The notes under the pieces were generated by a model, which made no database searches, was not told the DNA's origin, and saw only the letters and a program-made list of their open reading frames with translations. 64,000 nucleotides of DNA from Thereva unica (Eukaryota; Arthropoda; Insecta; Diptera; Therevidae): NCBI GenBank assembly GCA_949987705.1, contig OX465283.1:159417850-159481849 (forward strand), given 5' to 3'. Position 1 is the stretch's first letter, and each line of letters begins with the position of its first letter. Positions 11,706 through 22,185 of this stretch are shown piece by piece. Position numbers and translations under genes: made by a program.

Positions 11706-11839
11706 CGCCTGTACCACTATCTAAACGACAAGGATGTGGTTTATTACTATAAGAAATAGTAAAGGCACCCTTTTCGAACTCCTAAATCACCGCAAAGCTG
11801 TCGGCTGTTGATTACCGCACACTGCGCCCTAAATTACCA

Positions 11840-12060
11840 CTTATGGAGAATAGGAAGAGCGGAACGACCCCGCTTGCAGGCTTTGCCTGGAGGATGTTGA
11901 GTCTACGTTTCACGTTTTCTGTGAGTGTCCGCAATAGCGAGGAGCAGGGCTTCTTTGTTTGAGGAGTCCCTGCACGAAAATCCAAGCCTAAACGACAAGC
12001 CACTAGGCAGTCTGCTGAACTTGTGCAAACGCTCTGGGCTACAAATATGAGGTGTAGGGT
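11840..12060 (+). pseudogene. R1-type LINE C-terminal zinc-knuckle relic, copy 1
   Basis: One frame reads CRLCLEDVESTFHVFCECPQ, the cysteine-rich motif found at the end of R1-like ORF2 proteins. It is followed by a decayed tail. A sister fragment lies at 51.5-51.76 kb. Frameshifted and truncated. Confidence 0.7.
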
Positions 12061-12279
12061 TGTAGTACAATAGGTCAAATGAAGGGCCGTAGTACCTTTG
12101 GATTCAATGCCTTACACAAGAAAGAAAAGGCTTGCCATGTTAAGAAAATATGACACCAGCTTACTTTCGATTTCGCTTCCCCTTCCTCTTAGAGCTAACA
12201 TTGGGCTGCACATGTTTCGGCTCTTACAAGCGAGTCCTTTGGGTCTAGCTTAATACTGCCTTTTGAAATTGTAATATTT

Positions 12280-13100
12280 GGCAGCGACTTTGTAAATTAC
12301 TAATATAAAAGACATTTACTAAGATAAATATATATATATTTAAGTCGTGTTATTTAATTTCAAATAAATTCTTTTTTTTAATCATTATTACATTTTTTAA
12401 AATTTTCATGTAATTTGTCAGAAATGTTTACAATGTTGCGCAATTTAGAACTGCCACGAAAGGTACATCAATAAATACATTGTTTTTGTTTCATTTTATT
12501 TAAATTTCAAATCTACTGTTTTAGTTTTCTTTTTTGTTTTTGAAAATAAAGTGTTTGTTTTTTATTGTAAAGTTTTTTTTTTTGTATAAAATCTTATGTT
12601 TTTAAAATGAAATTTTTTATATTAAATAAAAAAAAACGTATTATCGAAGGCGAAAAAATAAATGGTCATACATAAATAAATTTACAAGTAAAAACATTTA
12701 AAGAAATTTCTCATTGTGAGAAAATTAAATACGATAAGTAATATATATTTACAAAGTTTTGTTTTTTTTTAATTTTAATTTTATTTTTCCATCGAACCGA
12801 AGAAAGAATACTTTTATTATTTAAAGAAATGTAAAAATATTTTTATCGAAGAGAAAAATTTTGTTTATTTTTATTAAAACAATTAAAAAACACTTCGTGT
12901 TTCTGTGTGTGCATTTGTGTCAATTTATAATTTGTTCACAACTGGTTTGTTTTTATTTTTAAATATATATTTCTTTTTAAGCAGAAAATGTACAGGAATC
13001 TATATTCTAAAATGCCAAAAAAACATCAAAATATGAATTTTTAATTAAATATGAAGAATTAAAATAAAAAAAAATGAAATAAACCTCTTTCACGGTTGTT
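12280..13100. other. AT-rich, transposon-free block
   Basis: Runs of A and T with few G or C; no inverted-repeat element and no long frame. It ends at a G-rich patch (13184-13330, with runs of 7-9 G). Several similar AT-rich blocks occur in the window (30.6, 37, 43, 48-50, 53.3 and 57 kb). Confidence 0.5.
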
Positions 13101-14410
13101 TGAGAGAAAATTATTGCACAAAAAATGGAGATAGGTACCTACAGTATTTTATAAAAATTTCGTTCAAATTAATCTGTATTTTTTTTGGGGGGGGGGAACA
13201 GAAAATCATGAAAGGAAAGGGGTCGACCATTAATTACGTGAGGCATTTAGGGGGAGGGGGTCGAGCTGAATCTCACCAAATCTCACGCTAGGAAGAGGGG
13301 GGGTCTCGGCAAATATCATGTAATTATTATTTTTTTCAAGAAACAGTTTAAATGTCGAGAAAATTGGGTTAAATTATGTTTCTCCACTAAAGACATCCCC
13401 ATTCACTTACAGGCCGTCGGTAGGCAGTGGCCTGTCAGTGCAGGTCGGCCGGCCCGACTAAGCTTACCTCAATCTAACTGAGTTATGATACTTCAGATAT
13501 CCGCCCGACATGCCGTGGCATGCAGGTGAAGTCATAATTCCCTACAGACACACAGGCAAAAACGATTGTTTGGCATCATATCAGGTTATTAATTCAAGTG
13601 CAAAAATGTTCATGGCCTCAACGAAAGCTTCAAGGCGGTTCCAGACTCACGTCGTGAACACGCGCGAACGCGGGTGTGAATAGTTTTCACGCCTAGCTTG
13701 CGCCCTGCTGAATTCTTGCCGTAAATTCACGGCTCGAGAGTGAATAGAAGTTCAGATCTTTAGGCACGAACTGACGATTTAAATTTTTGTCAGCTTTCGT
13801 GAACTGCAAGCCCCCTACAGTTATCGGCCGGTGAGTGTATGGTGATACTTGGCCTCAAGGGGAAAACTTTCAGGTCACGGCCTGGCGGCGACCTGTGTGT
13901 AAATTAGGGCCTACATAAAATTTTTTGATTGTTTAGCCTCCACCGGCTAGCCAAACGCACGGCTCGTCGAATGCTGCAGAGCCAAGTAGCACTGAGCCAC
14001 ACGAAAAGGCCCTTATAATTTAGAACTACAAGAAGGCACACCCCTAATTTGAGCGCTAATAAAATGCTTGTTGGATGATTGTTTACGTTTTGGTAGTTTT
14101 GTGTCCACTACAAGCAGGAGGGCAAGGAGTCCAAATTATCAATTATCTCAAATAAAATCGTACTCCCAACACCCCCTTCCAACAAATGAAATTTCTACAC
14201 GCCTTTCATTCCGAATTCTAATCAGGTGAAATCGCAAAATCCCCTCACGTAATTTATGAACGACCTCAAATTTAATGAAATGACGAATGTATAATAATTT
14301 GTAGTTGAAACTTATCCGTATAATGTATATAAATTTTGCATTTTACGTTTAGGCTTAAAATGATTATTATTTACAGAAAGAAGAGCCAATTCGTCGTTCC
14401 TCAACAATTG
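13100..14410. other. Region downstream of the C2orf69-like gene; nothing firm
   Basis: It contains G-rich tracts and a phrase-rich stretch around 13.4-14.0 kb ('cggcctggcggcgacctg') of transposon-like texture. No protein frame has recognisable motifs. The last few hundred bases would include the 3' UTR of the minus-strand gene. Confidence 0.35.
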
Positions 14411-16452
14411 TCACTTTTCGTCTGGTAAATTGTCTGCAGCTGTCCGATGCTGTGCCTGCTGATTTTGATGAATTAATTGCTGTTGTTGCTGCTGCTGTTG
14501 ATTTGTCATATGTATGTGCTGGCAGAAGGCTTGTAATATCTCAAAATGTGTAAATAAATTAGCAACAGTAGAATCGAAATGTAAGTGGCGTGTTATTGGT
14601 GCACCTAAGCGACGTAACATATCGGCGAATATTTTTTCTTCTTTTCGTATCCATGGTCTTCGGTCGTCTTGAACTTGATACGGTGTAACGTGGACGTGAA
14701 TGTTTATGCCTGGAAATTATAATAATGGAAAATATTTTAGAATAAAATTAAGGGTTTATTTGTTTAACGTTTATATATTGTCAATTATGTGAGTCTCTGC
14801 ATATCTATAGTATTTTTTTACAAAATTTTCTACATACCTAGCCTAGTCAAAGTTTCAAGCAAACTTCTTGATGTTATCCATGTATTTTTCTGCCCTCCAT
14901 GACCTCCATCTAACCAATACATATCTTTTATTCGAGATAGAAGTCTGATCATTGTGCTATCATCCGGCGTTAGAGTTTTCAGATAATGAAATTCGTAAAT
15001 AAACTATAACGATAAATTAACTTAATGAATTCCCCTCAAAAACAGAAATCTCATATTAAATTACTTGATTGAGAACAACACAGCCTTTACTAAAACCGAT
15101 CAATACTAATTTTGCTTTATCCAAATTTAAATTTTCACGCCACCAGAGAGGATTCTTATTAATATGATGTATATTTGGACTGCCCGAATTATTATGCTGT
15201 AAATCATTGTGTATAATTTCATTTGAAATATCTGGATGTGATGTTGATATTGAATTAGTTCGATCTTCTCTACATGGAAAGACCATTGCACCATCTGTGT
15301 CAACTGTAACGGTCTCTTGAACCTGAAGTATATCAATATCCATTTCTTGACTTCCATCGTTGTTTGTTGCAGCGGTTGAAGATGTTGCGGTTTGTGATAT
15401 TATTTCACTCTCGGGCAATGTTTTAAGTCGTTGAGATATGTTCTGTAAAAGCCTATTAAAGAATGTGGTGTTAGTGCATAAAGTTACTTTGAATCGATTG
15501 AAAAATCTACATTTACCTTTCGAGATGTTGAAGAGCATGATTCATTGGAGTGTGATCTGGAACACCAGCATTATTACCTCTAACAAAGTTATCAAAACAG
15601 CTAAATGTCTTAAATTCCATTCTAGAAATTGCCGTCGATAATTACATAATATTCAAATAAAATCATTTTATGTTCTTTACCTGACTGGACGTACTATAAT
15701 AATATGTGATCTCGGGAAGGCATTTCTTAATAATACAGCAGTGCTCTCCAAATTATATTTCATGTAACCTCTGCTATCACGGTTTGTCTCCATACTTTCA
15801 GGAAAATCCTAAAATATTCAAATATCAGCAAATTGTAGAATTACAGTCTTCGCTTGAATTTCATTATGAGAAGCTTCTGAACAGACAGTAGGAGTAGAAG
15901 CAAGACAAGTGAGAAATGATTAGTTTGATGGAGATTGCAGGACAGCAGCGAGAAAATCAAGCTTCTCTTAATACATATCGAGCTCAACAAAAGCAAAACT
16001 GGAAGCATATAGAATAAAAATAGGTTCCGCGGATAAAGTATGCAGAAAAAAAAAATAAAAGAGTAATATCTAACAAACAAATCCACGATATTCATGACAA
16101 CTTCCAGAACAATAATATCAGACAGGCTTACCCCGAAGTCAAAACCATCAGTAGTTACGTCAAACCAAGGACAACTTTATCCAAGAGTTATAGCAGAGCC
16201 AGCCGTAATCCAAGCAACATTGGAAGAACATATTTGAACGGCTATGAACGATTACTGACACCATGGGGGTAAAATGGAACAGCCACCTCCTCGTGGTGCA
16301 CCCTGGATAACCAGCTAACAATTGTAGTAGGGAGCAAATGTTCATCGTGTTGCCCAAATTTAAAAGGATCACATTCTGGGTTCCTAATGATGTTAGAGAA
16401 CCGGAACAGGTGCTTCGTAGGATGGCGATCCAAAACCAGCCAATTGAGGTGG

Positions 16453-16487
<35 letters not shown>

Positions 16488-19180
16488 GGCAGTGCTAAGC
16501 TCAGGAGTCACCCTTTGTACTACTAGTCCGTCATGTCATTTGTCACGTCATGGTGCAATGGCTAGCAGTAAGCTTAGTACGGGGGAGGAATGAGGGGGGA
16601 GGGGGTATAGGTTAAGGATTAAAAGGTACGGGGGGGTATTGAAGAAGGTGGTGATGAACCCTGCGTTTGAACTCTTGGATGTTGTAGGAGTTCGGAAATA
16701 CTGACTGCGAGAGGTTATTCCACAGTCGAGTTGTTCTATTAACAAACGAATTCATATCTTGTTGAGTGCGTGAAAGGGGTAGTTGCAGGTGAAGGGAATG
16801 AGACGAGTGACAGAAAATGATGGGTAGGACGGTGGACCAGAACGGTCAAACTCTTGCCCTTAGCATTGACATGCATTTGAAAGAGTAAAGCATGTCCCTA
16901 TTCTACGGCTTTAGTCGAATCAAAGGCAAGGAGATTTGCATCAAAAAGGAAACTCCTGCTGGCTCACAGCAGCAGAAACAGCCCCGGATACGGGTGGTAC
17001 AGTGCAACCTGCAACACAGTAGGGCTCCCTCGGCAGAACTTTGCAGGGTGCTGGCCACCCAAGCTGTTGATGTGGCTTTTGTACAGAAGCCGTGGGCAAG
17101 CAAGGGTGTTATACAGGATTTGTCGGCAGACGGTTACAGCATTGCTTGCAGTGATGTAGACAGCGACCCTTAGGCCTTTTTTTATGTGGCAGGGTTAAGC
17201 TCAGTAATCATCCTTTGTACTACCAGACCGTTATGTCGTTTGTTACGTCATGGTGCAATGTCTAGCAGCAAGCTTAGAAGGAGGAATAGTTTAAGGGTTA
17301 TGAGGGTTCGAAGGAGTGTTCATGAAGGTGGTGATGAACCCTGCATTTGAACTCTTGAATGTTGTAGGAGCTCGGAAATACCGGCTGCGAAAGATTGTTC
17401 CATAGTCATGTAGTCACGGCGGAACTTGCATATCTTGAGAAATTCACGGCATTGAGGGGCTGGTTTGACGATTTGGAATATGTGATTTGGAATATGCAGA
17501 TCCTCCATTAAAGTTACCCCTAGCATATTAAGAGTTGCGTCAGGCGTTACATTCTCTTCTCCCACTGAGATCGGAGGAATATCGGTGTTAGCTTTGGTGG
17601 AGATGAGGCAGTACATCGTTTTGGTGGCGTTAAATTCCACACAATTCATGCGGGCGCAATCAAGAATCGAATTGATGTCCCGGTTGATCGAAGTGGACAT
17701 CAGTTCATGATAGTGAAGCCAAGGTCTGGCACGTGCTTGTCTTATATTGTCGAAGACGTAAAGCGGCCACATACTTTCAGTTTAACTGCACAGTTCACCA
17801 CATGTGACGTCATGTCTGAGCTATAAAGTGCGTAGTTTTGAACTATTTTCACTTAGTCCTCAGACCTGAGCTGGGCCCTTTTAGCTTCGATAAACTGCGC
17901 ACGTTTGACAGTTTATTGTTGAGTTCTCTCAGTTCCGTACATTTGCTATTATTAAAAAGATGTACTCAAAACAACAAAACTAACGAAACAAAAAAAACAA
18001 AAACGTAGAACGAACTGCCGAATCCACACACTTACAATTTAGTTTGTCGTGTAGTTTTTTTTACACAGTTAAACTGCGCAGTTAAAACTGAGAGTGTGTG
18101 GTCTGCTTAAGAGTAATGCAAAGTACTGTCATCAGCGAAGCAGTGAAGTGGGTTGAAGAGGATTGAGAGCAGATCGTTATTGAAGATCAGAAAAAGCGCG
18201 GATGATATAATTGACCTTTGGGGAACTCCGGCTGAAATGGCGTGGGATTGGATTCGACGTTGTCCAATACGACCTTGAATGATTTGGTTGATATGCTCAG
18301 TTAAGCACACAAGGACATCGCAAATAGCCCGTTTTGGTCTAATGCTGTACTGCCTGTGGTGTATAATTTGATTGGATTCTAGATATTTCATCAGTCTTCT
18401 ATTGATTATTGCCTTCATGAATTTGAATTTGGAGAGAACAGAAATAATTGCTATTGGGCGGTAGTTTAAAGGGTCGTTGGCTTCATCTTTTTTTTGGAAT
18501 GGACTAAACCCGATGGGTAGAAACTTGACAATAGATGAACATAAGTTAGAAGTAATTTACCAGCTCGCATGCATCACCGCAGGCCGAGGAAGAAGTCGAC
18601 GATGCGGTTGTAATAGAGAGGAGATACTTTTTCATATATGTATGGAACTTGAGACCGTTTTTCAGAAATCGAAACGACAGGAGGAAAGGATTAAAGGCGG
18701 CCCAGGCTCGAGTTGGGCTGTAGCGCAATTAAAACAACTTTTCAACAATAAGAAGGGCATGGGCCATTGGGAAGAACATTTCAGCCTACTATATTAGAGA
18801 AATTAGTAGGTGAGTTCCAAGAAGGATCTACAAAAGAGGGACGGACGTCTACTACAGATAAGAAGTAAAGATTGTCTTGTTTGTACCAATGCCAAGAAAA
18901 GGCAAAGTATCACGCAAAAGAAGACTATAAATAATGTTTTGAGACATAGAATAAATTTTTACCTATATAAAACAATAAATAAAAGATCACTCACCTGTAC
19001 ATCACCTCCAAAATATATAATTGCATTTGAATCTTCTTCATTTTGTCCATGTTGCCTTATTATTGGCGGGCAATAAACGATATCGTTGCTGCGATTCTGA
19101 AATCCAGCAACAGCACATAATCGGAATGGACCAGCTGCAGTGCTTGGTGTACAAAAACGGCCAGCCGTGCCACCAAGCAT
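14411..19180 (-). CDS. C2orf69 homologue (UPF0565 family), six exons
   Basis: Exons (5' to 3'): 18995-19180, 15681-15808, 15517-15621, 15065-15452, 14838-15003 and 14411-14709. All junctions are GT-AG with compatible phases, giving 423 aa. Landmarks shared with the human protein are YFGGDVQ (residues 56-62), a TFSCFDNFV segment in exon 3, the nucleophile-like LIGFSKGCVVLNQ (Ser261), MYWLDGGHGG..NTWIT (Asp301, His304), HVHVTPYQVQD and a C-terminal HFEILQAF. A polyglutamine tract follows the conserved end. In vertebrates the protein is linked to mitochondria and has a serine-hydrolase-like fold; the substrate is unknown. Exon 1 is preceded by an acceptor-like TTCTAG, so an upstream exon with a targeting sequence may be missing. 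Intron 1 (3.2 kb) holds LINE debris. Confidence 0.93.
15840..16270 (+). pseudogene. RTE-like LINE fragment, inside intron 1 of the C2orf69-like gene
   Basis: Plus-strand pieces read SLNTYRAQQKQNWKHIE and, downstream, NNNIRQAYPEVKTISSYVKP followed by RTTL and YLNGYERLLTP. This is the linker between endonuclease and reverse transcriptase in RTE/BovB-like elements. It is short, frameshifted and antisense to the host gene. Confidence 0.65.
16457..16865 (-). pseudogene. 3' end of a Jockey-like LINE (copy A)
   Basis: The minus strand encodes a typical LINE C-terminus: RTTRLWNNLSQSVFPNSYNI, then QEFKRRVHHHLLQYPP and a stop. A 3' UTR and a terminal ...CTTAGCACTGCCACATAAAA follow, with an A tail seen as a run of about 24 T at 16459-16482. 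It is 5'-truncated, as usual for LINEs. It shares more than 200 bases with copy B at 17.18-17.41 kb. Confidence 0.82.
16892..17173 (+). pseudogene. R1-type LINE endonuclease N-terminal fragment
   Basis: The frame reads RIRVVQCNLQHSRAPSAELC, then AVDVAFVQKPWASKGVI. This is the start of an apurinic-type endonuclease domain (QxNLQHS...Q-E-P-W; here Lys replaces the catalytic Glu of the QEPW box). It is broken at 17173, where the next LINE tail begins. Confidence 0.75.
17177..18500 (-). pseudogene. Jockey-like LINE (copy B), reverse transcriptase to 3' tail, split by a MITE
   Basis: The minus strand reads NDPLNYRPIAIISVLSKF, INRRLMKYLESNQIIHHRQY, ISAGVPQRSIISSALFLIFN and CFADDSTLHYS (catalytic ADD intact) down to about 18107. 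It resumes at about 17760 with LYVFDNIRQARARP, INSILDCARMNCVEFNATKT, NMLGVTLMEDLHI and a C-terminal NLSQ..FPSSYNIQEFK region. The end is a CCACATAAAAAAA tail at 17177. Frameshifts and stops make it dead. The segment at 17767-18101 is an insertion. Confidence 0.86.
17767..18101. mobile_element. MITE with CCACA(C/T)ACT-TCAGTTT-AACTG ends, nested in a LINE
   Basis: The left end CCACATACTTTCAGTTTAAC and the inverse of the right end (CCACACACTCTCAGTTTTAA) match closely over about 30 bases. The 335-bp insert separates the ADD box from the following YVFDN part of the reverse transcriptase, which fixes it as a later insertion. No coding content. Confidence 0.8.
18501..18994. other. Remainder of intron 1 of the C2orf69-like gene; unassigned open frame
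   Basis: A plus-strand frame (18477-18797) has no recognised motif and overlaps LINE sequence on the other strand, so it is not called. Nothing else is identified. Confidence 0.4.
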
Positions 19181-19393
19181 CACCTAGAATTTTTTTCTCT
19201 AAATAGTTTCGACTATGTTAGTATAGTAAATCACAACATTTTTTTTTCGATGTCAATATTAATATTTATATAAAAAAAAAACTAAATATCCGTTTTAATA
19301 TTAAAAAATTAGTTTTCAATATGATTCTTCTTATAAAATTTTGTACTTGTTAAGTATGTATATTAATTGGATTTTTGGCACTATTTTAATACA

Positions 19394-20470
19394 CTAATAA
19401 GTTTCCTCTTCTTCGGCGTCACATTTAAAACAAAAACATTTCGAAACGCGATCTTTTAAATCTTCGAAACAAACATTTAAATCGCCCTTGATTTCGTCCA
19501 TTTTAACTTTAACCTCTTCACGCATTAGATTGTAGCACATCGCGACTAAGCCCATACCTATAAGCATATAGAAGAAGTTTATAGCTAGTTTTGTTTGTTT
19601 TTCGCCTTCTGTAAAATCGGGGACAATAGCCTCTTCTGTCCCTTTACCATCTTTTGTGATATTAACTCGAAAACTAGCTCCTGGTACAAAATCACCAATG
19701 CCAATTTTGCAAAGGCTAGTTACACAAAAATACACCGAGTCTAGATAGCTCCATTTTTCCCAATTTGCAAACATAATTGTTCCAGTAAATACATAGAAGA
19801 TCATGACCCATAAACAGGCTGTTGATGGAACTAAAATTTTCTTCTGTTTTGGATCTCCATTGCGCTTGTCGTGGGTGCATTCGTGCAACATGATATAGAG
19901 GATTTTGAAGAATTTCGCCAAAACTTTTCCCATATTCAAGAAATACAAAATGTACAGTGGAATTCCAAAAGTAGCATATATCACTGTCAGGCCTTTGCCC
20001 CACTCAGTCCTGGGCACCATATTCCCATAACCAATCATTGTAAATACCGATAAACAAAACATCAAGGCAGCTGGAAATGACCAAATCTGTTCTGGAGTAC
20101 GTCCATCGTAGCCTTTCTTAATTATAATTACACTAATTTCTTTTTGATAATTTCTCAAAATTTCGTCCGTTTCATTATTCCAAATGGCACGATCAAATGT
20201 ATTTACATTTTCCGTATGAGCCCAGAGCGCAAGAGAATAATTCTTTCGCAAGCTTTGAACAATATCTGCACCATAAAGATTATGCCCGCCTTGTTTCTCA
20301 ATCGAAATGAATCCGAAAGCACCAACAATTGCGTATCCTACTATCAGTCCACCTACACCAACTTGAGTACACATGAAGGCAATTGCCTTACGGCAACAAT
20401 CTCTAACATGCTTTCTTGAATTACTAGCACTTAAGGATGAATCACGGCTATGAAAGGACGATTTTTTCAT
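19394..20470 (-). CDS. Two-pore-domain (K2P) potassium channel
   Basis: A single exon of 358 aa. TM1 spans about 38-57. The first pore helix and filter are at about 130-152 (FPAALMFCLSVFTMIGYGN, filter I-G-Y-G at 146-149). TM2 is about 160-182. A basic loop with HECTHDKRNGDPKQKK follows, then TM3 at about 213-235. The second pore is at 240-263 (YLDSVYFCVTSLCKIGIGD) and TM4 at about 295-315. The extracellular cap region between TM1 and P1 is long and carries a potential N-glycosylation site (NYS at 77). K2P dimers carry leak K+ current at the plasma membrane. In the second filter the usual Thr is Lys255 and the aromatic is Ile258 (KIGIG), which is unusual. The short cytosolic tail ends in a Cys/Glu-rich stretch. 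It is intronless in its coding part. The exact orthologue is not assigned. Confidence 0.93.
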   Translation of the reverse strand: MKKSSFHSRDSSLSASNSRKHVRDCCRKAIAFMCTQVGVGGLIVGYAIVGAFGFISIEKQGGHNLYGADIVQSLRKNYSLALWAHTENVNTFDRAIWNNETDEILRNYQKEISVIIIKKGYDGRTPEQIWSFPAALMFCLSVFTMIGYGNMVPRTEWGKGLTVIYATFGIPLYILYFLNMGKVLAKFFKILYIMLHECTHDKRNGDPKQKKILVPSTACLWVMIFYVFTGTIMFANWEKWSYLDSVYFCVTSLCKIGIGDFVPGASFRVNITKDGKGTEEAIVPDFTEGEKQTKLAINFFYMLIGMGLVAMCYNLMREEVKVKMDEIKGDLNVCFEDLKDRVSKCFCFKCDAEEEETY

Positions 20471-21700
20471 TATTATGTTTACAATTTATAACTTTGTAAG
20501 ATAACTTATAGAACGATTCGTGTTTGCATAAGTAACAATATTTTTTTTTGGTTTTTGTACACACATTCGCTAAAAATAGACTAAGAGCGAGCGAAAATCT
20601 CGAGCGTTGCACCATAAGCGTATTGAGTGAAACGCGTCTGCTGCTAGTGGTTGCGATTACTGAACTGAACTGGATCTCGCAAAGATCAATTTTTACATTT
20701 CTTAGGAAAACTAGGATTTCTCTTAAAACAGAATTAGCTCTTGGGGCGGCTACATATATATATTTTAGGATGAAGTTTATGTCTATGTTGTGCTTCAAAA
20801 GTTTAAGACCTATGAGCACATCAGTTTCATAAGAATGTGAAATTTTAAGGATGTCCCTTTTAAGTACTCGATTTTCACTGTATATCGTTCACTATATTAT
20901 ATTACGAATTGAGAAAAATTACTAAAATAATAAAAAAATCGCCAATAGTTTTTACAGTGAGTTTGTACAAATGTATGTCCTGTAATCAACCGCATTTTAT
21001 CCTCGAAACTCTGGTTTGGAATGTCTGCATCTTCAGACGACGTCATTATCGAATTACCGTAAATGCAAGGTCAAACACCTTTATGGATTGTTTTTCTTAT
21101 TTTACATCTGGCAAGAGATGATGGAATGTTGGAGATGCTTCAATCTCATTTGCCAGATGTTTATCTTCCATTGTCAATTATCTCAGTGGCCAATTTTTAT
21201 GAAACTCATCAGGATTTTTTTTTACATTTATGATTGAACTTACTAAGCCAGAGATGAGTTGTGATTTTGGTTAAAGTTTCTTCACTACAGGTAGCACAAG
21301 CAATAAGATGGACAACGCAGCCTTGTTGAGAAAGCGATTGCATTCAAATGCTCACAATTCAAGCATAAAACACACCTTGATGTGGGTTCAATGGATTCGA
21401 TTTCGAACTGGCTACCTAACGTAAACAATGAAAGTATCAACGTACGTCCTCGCAGTAGATTTTTAGTGCCTTTCCACATTTTTCATATAAGCTTATGACG
21501 AATTTTAATGTCAAATTTTGTTAATATCTTCAAAAGATCGTAAAAGCGCCCCACGCTTTTTTACATTTAAGTAAGTGGCTGCAACAATAAAAACTTTACA
21601 TTCAAAATTATTTTTTACTTTTTGGTTCTTTTTAAAATAAAAGCGTTGTTTTAGTTTTTTAAACTTATTTATTTTTATGTTCTACTTATTAGTCTATTAT
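20471..21700. other. Upstream of the K2P gene; nothing firm
   Basis: The first few hundred bases are the expected 5' UTR and promoter of the channel gene. Open frames at 20448-20819 (both strands) and 20909-21237 show no motif and composition like neighbouring intergenic DNA. Confidence 0.4.
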
Positions 21701-22185
21701 ATGCCTTCCGCCATTTGTGGAGGCGGCCATATTAGATTTAAAATGACGTTAAACAGCTTACTTTATTTATTCTATCCGTCATATTCTTTCATTTGACACC
21801 CCATGTCGTGGGCTTGGTGGAACACTATTGCAAAAATCAGCCGCCATCTTAATTTTTTTTACAAATTTAACAGATTGCATTATCATGTGAAATACGAATA
21901 TGTGCAAAATTTGAAGTTGATCGGTTATATTTTTGTACTTTTTAGTCTATTAGAAGCTTCCCGACATTTTGAATTTGGAATGACGCCATACAGCTTTGTA
22001 TTTGACTTGATACCCATGTCAGGGGCTGAGGAACAAACCTTTAAAGATTAGCCGTTCATTTGAAACCGCTTTCTAGATTTTGTTTACGATTATAGTGCCA
22101 CTGGAACTATGCTTGTGCGCAAAATTTTAAGTTCATCGGTTATATGAAACTGGGTTACCAGATTTCATCTAAAGAAACTAACAAA
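21700..22185. repeat. Dispersed 'GGCGGCCAT...GAATTT' repeat, copy 2 (about 2-3 units)
   Basis: It repeats 'ccgccat', 'gcggccatattagattt', 'catcggttatat' and 'gaatgacgccatacagct' with spacings of roughly 200 bases. The same wording occurs near 0.6 and 30 kb. Non-coding. Confidence 0.6.

Noticed and set aside
16387..16593. Plus-strand frames containing a poly-Phe run
   Set aside because: The run is the inverse of a LINE poly(A) tail at 16459-16482.
20548..20832. Open frames on both strands just upstream of the K2P channel
   Set aside because: Mutually overlapping, motif-free, and located where 5' UTR/promoter is expected.
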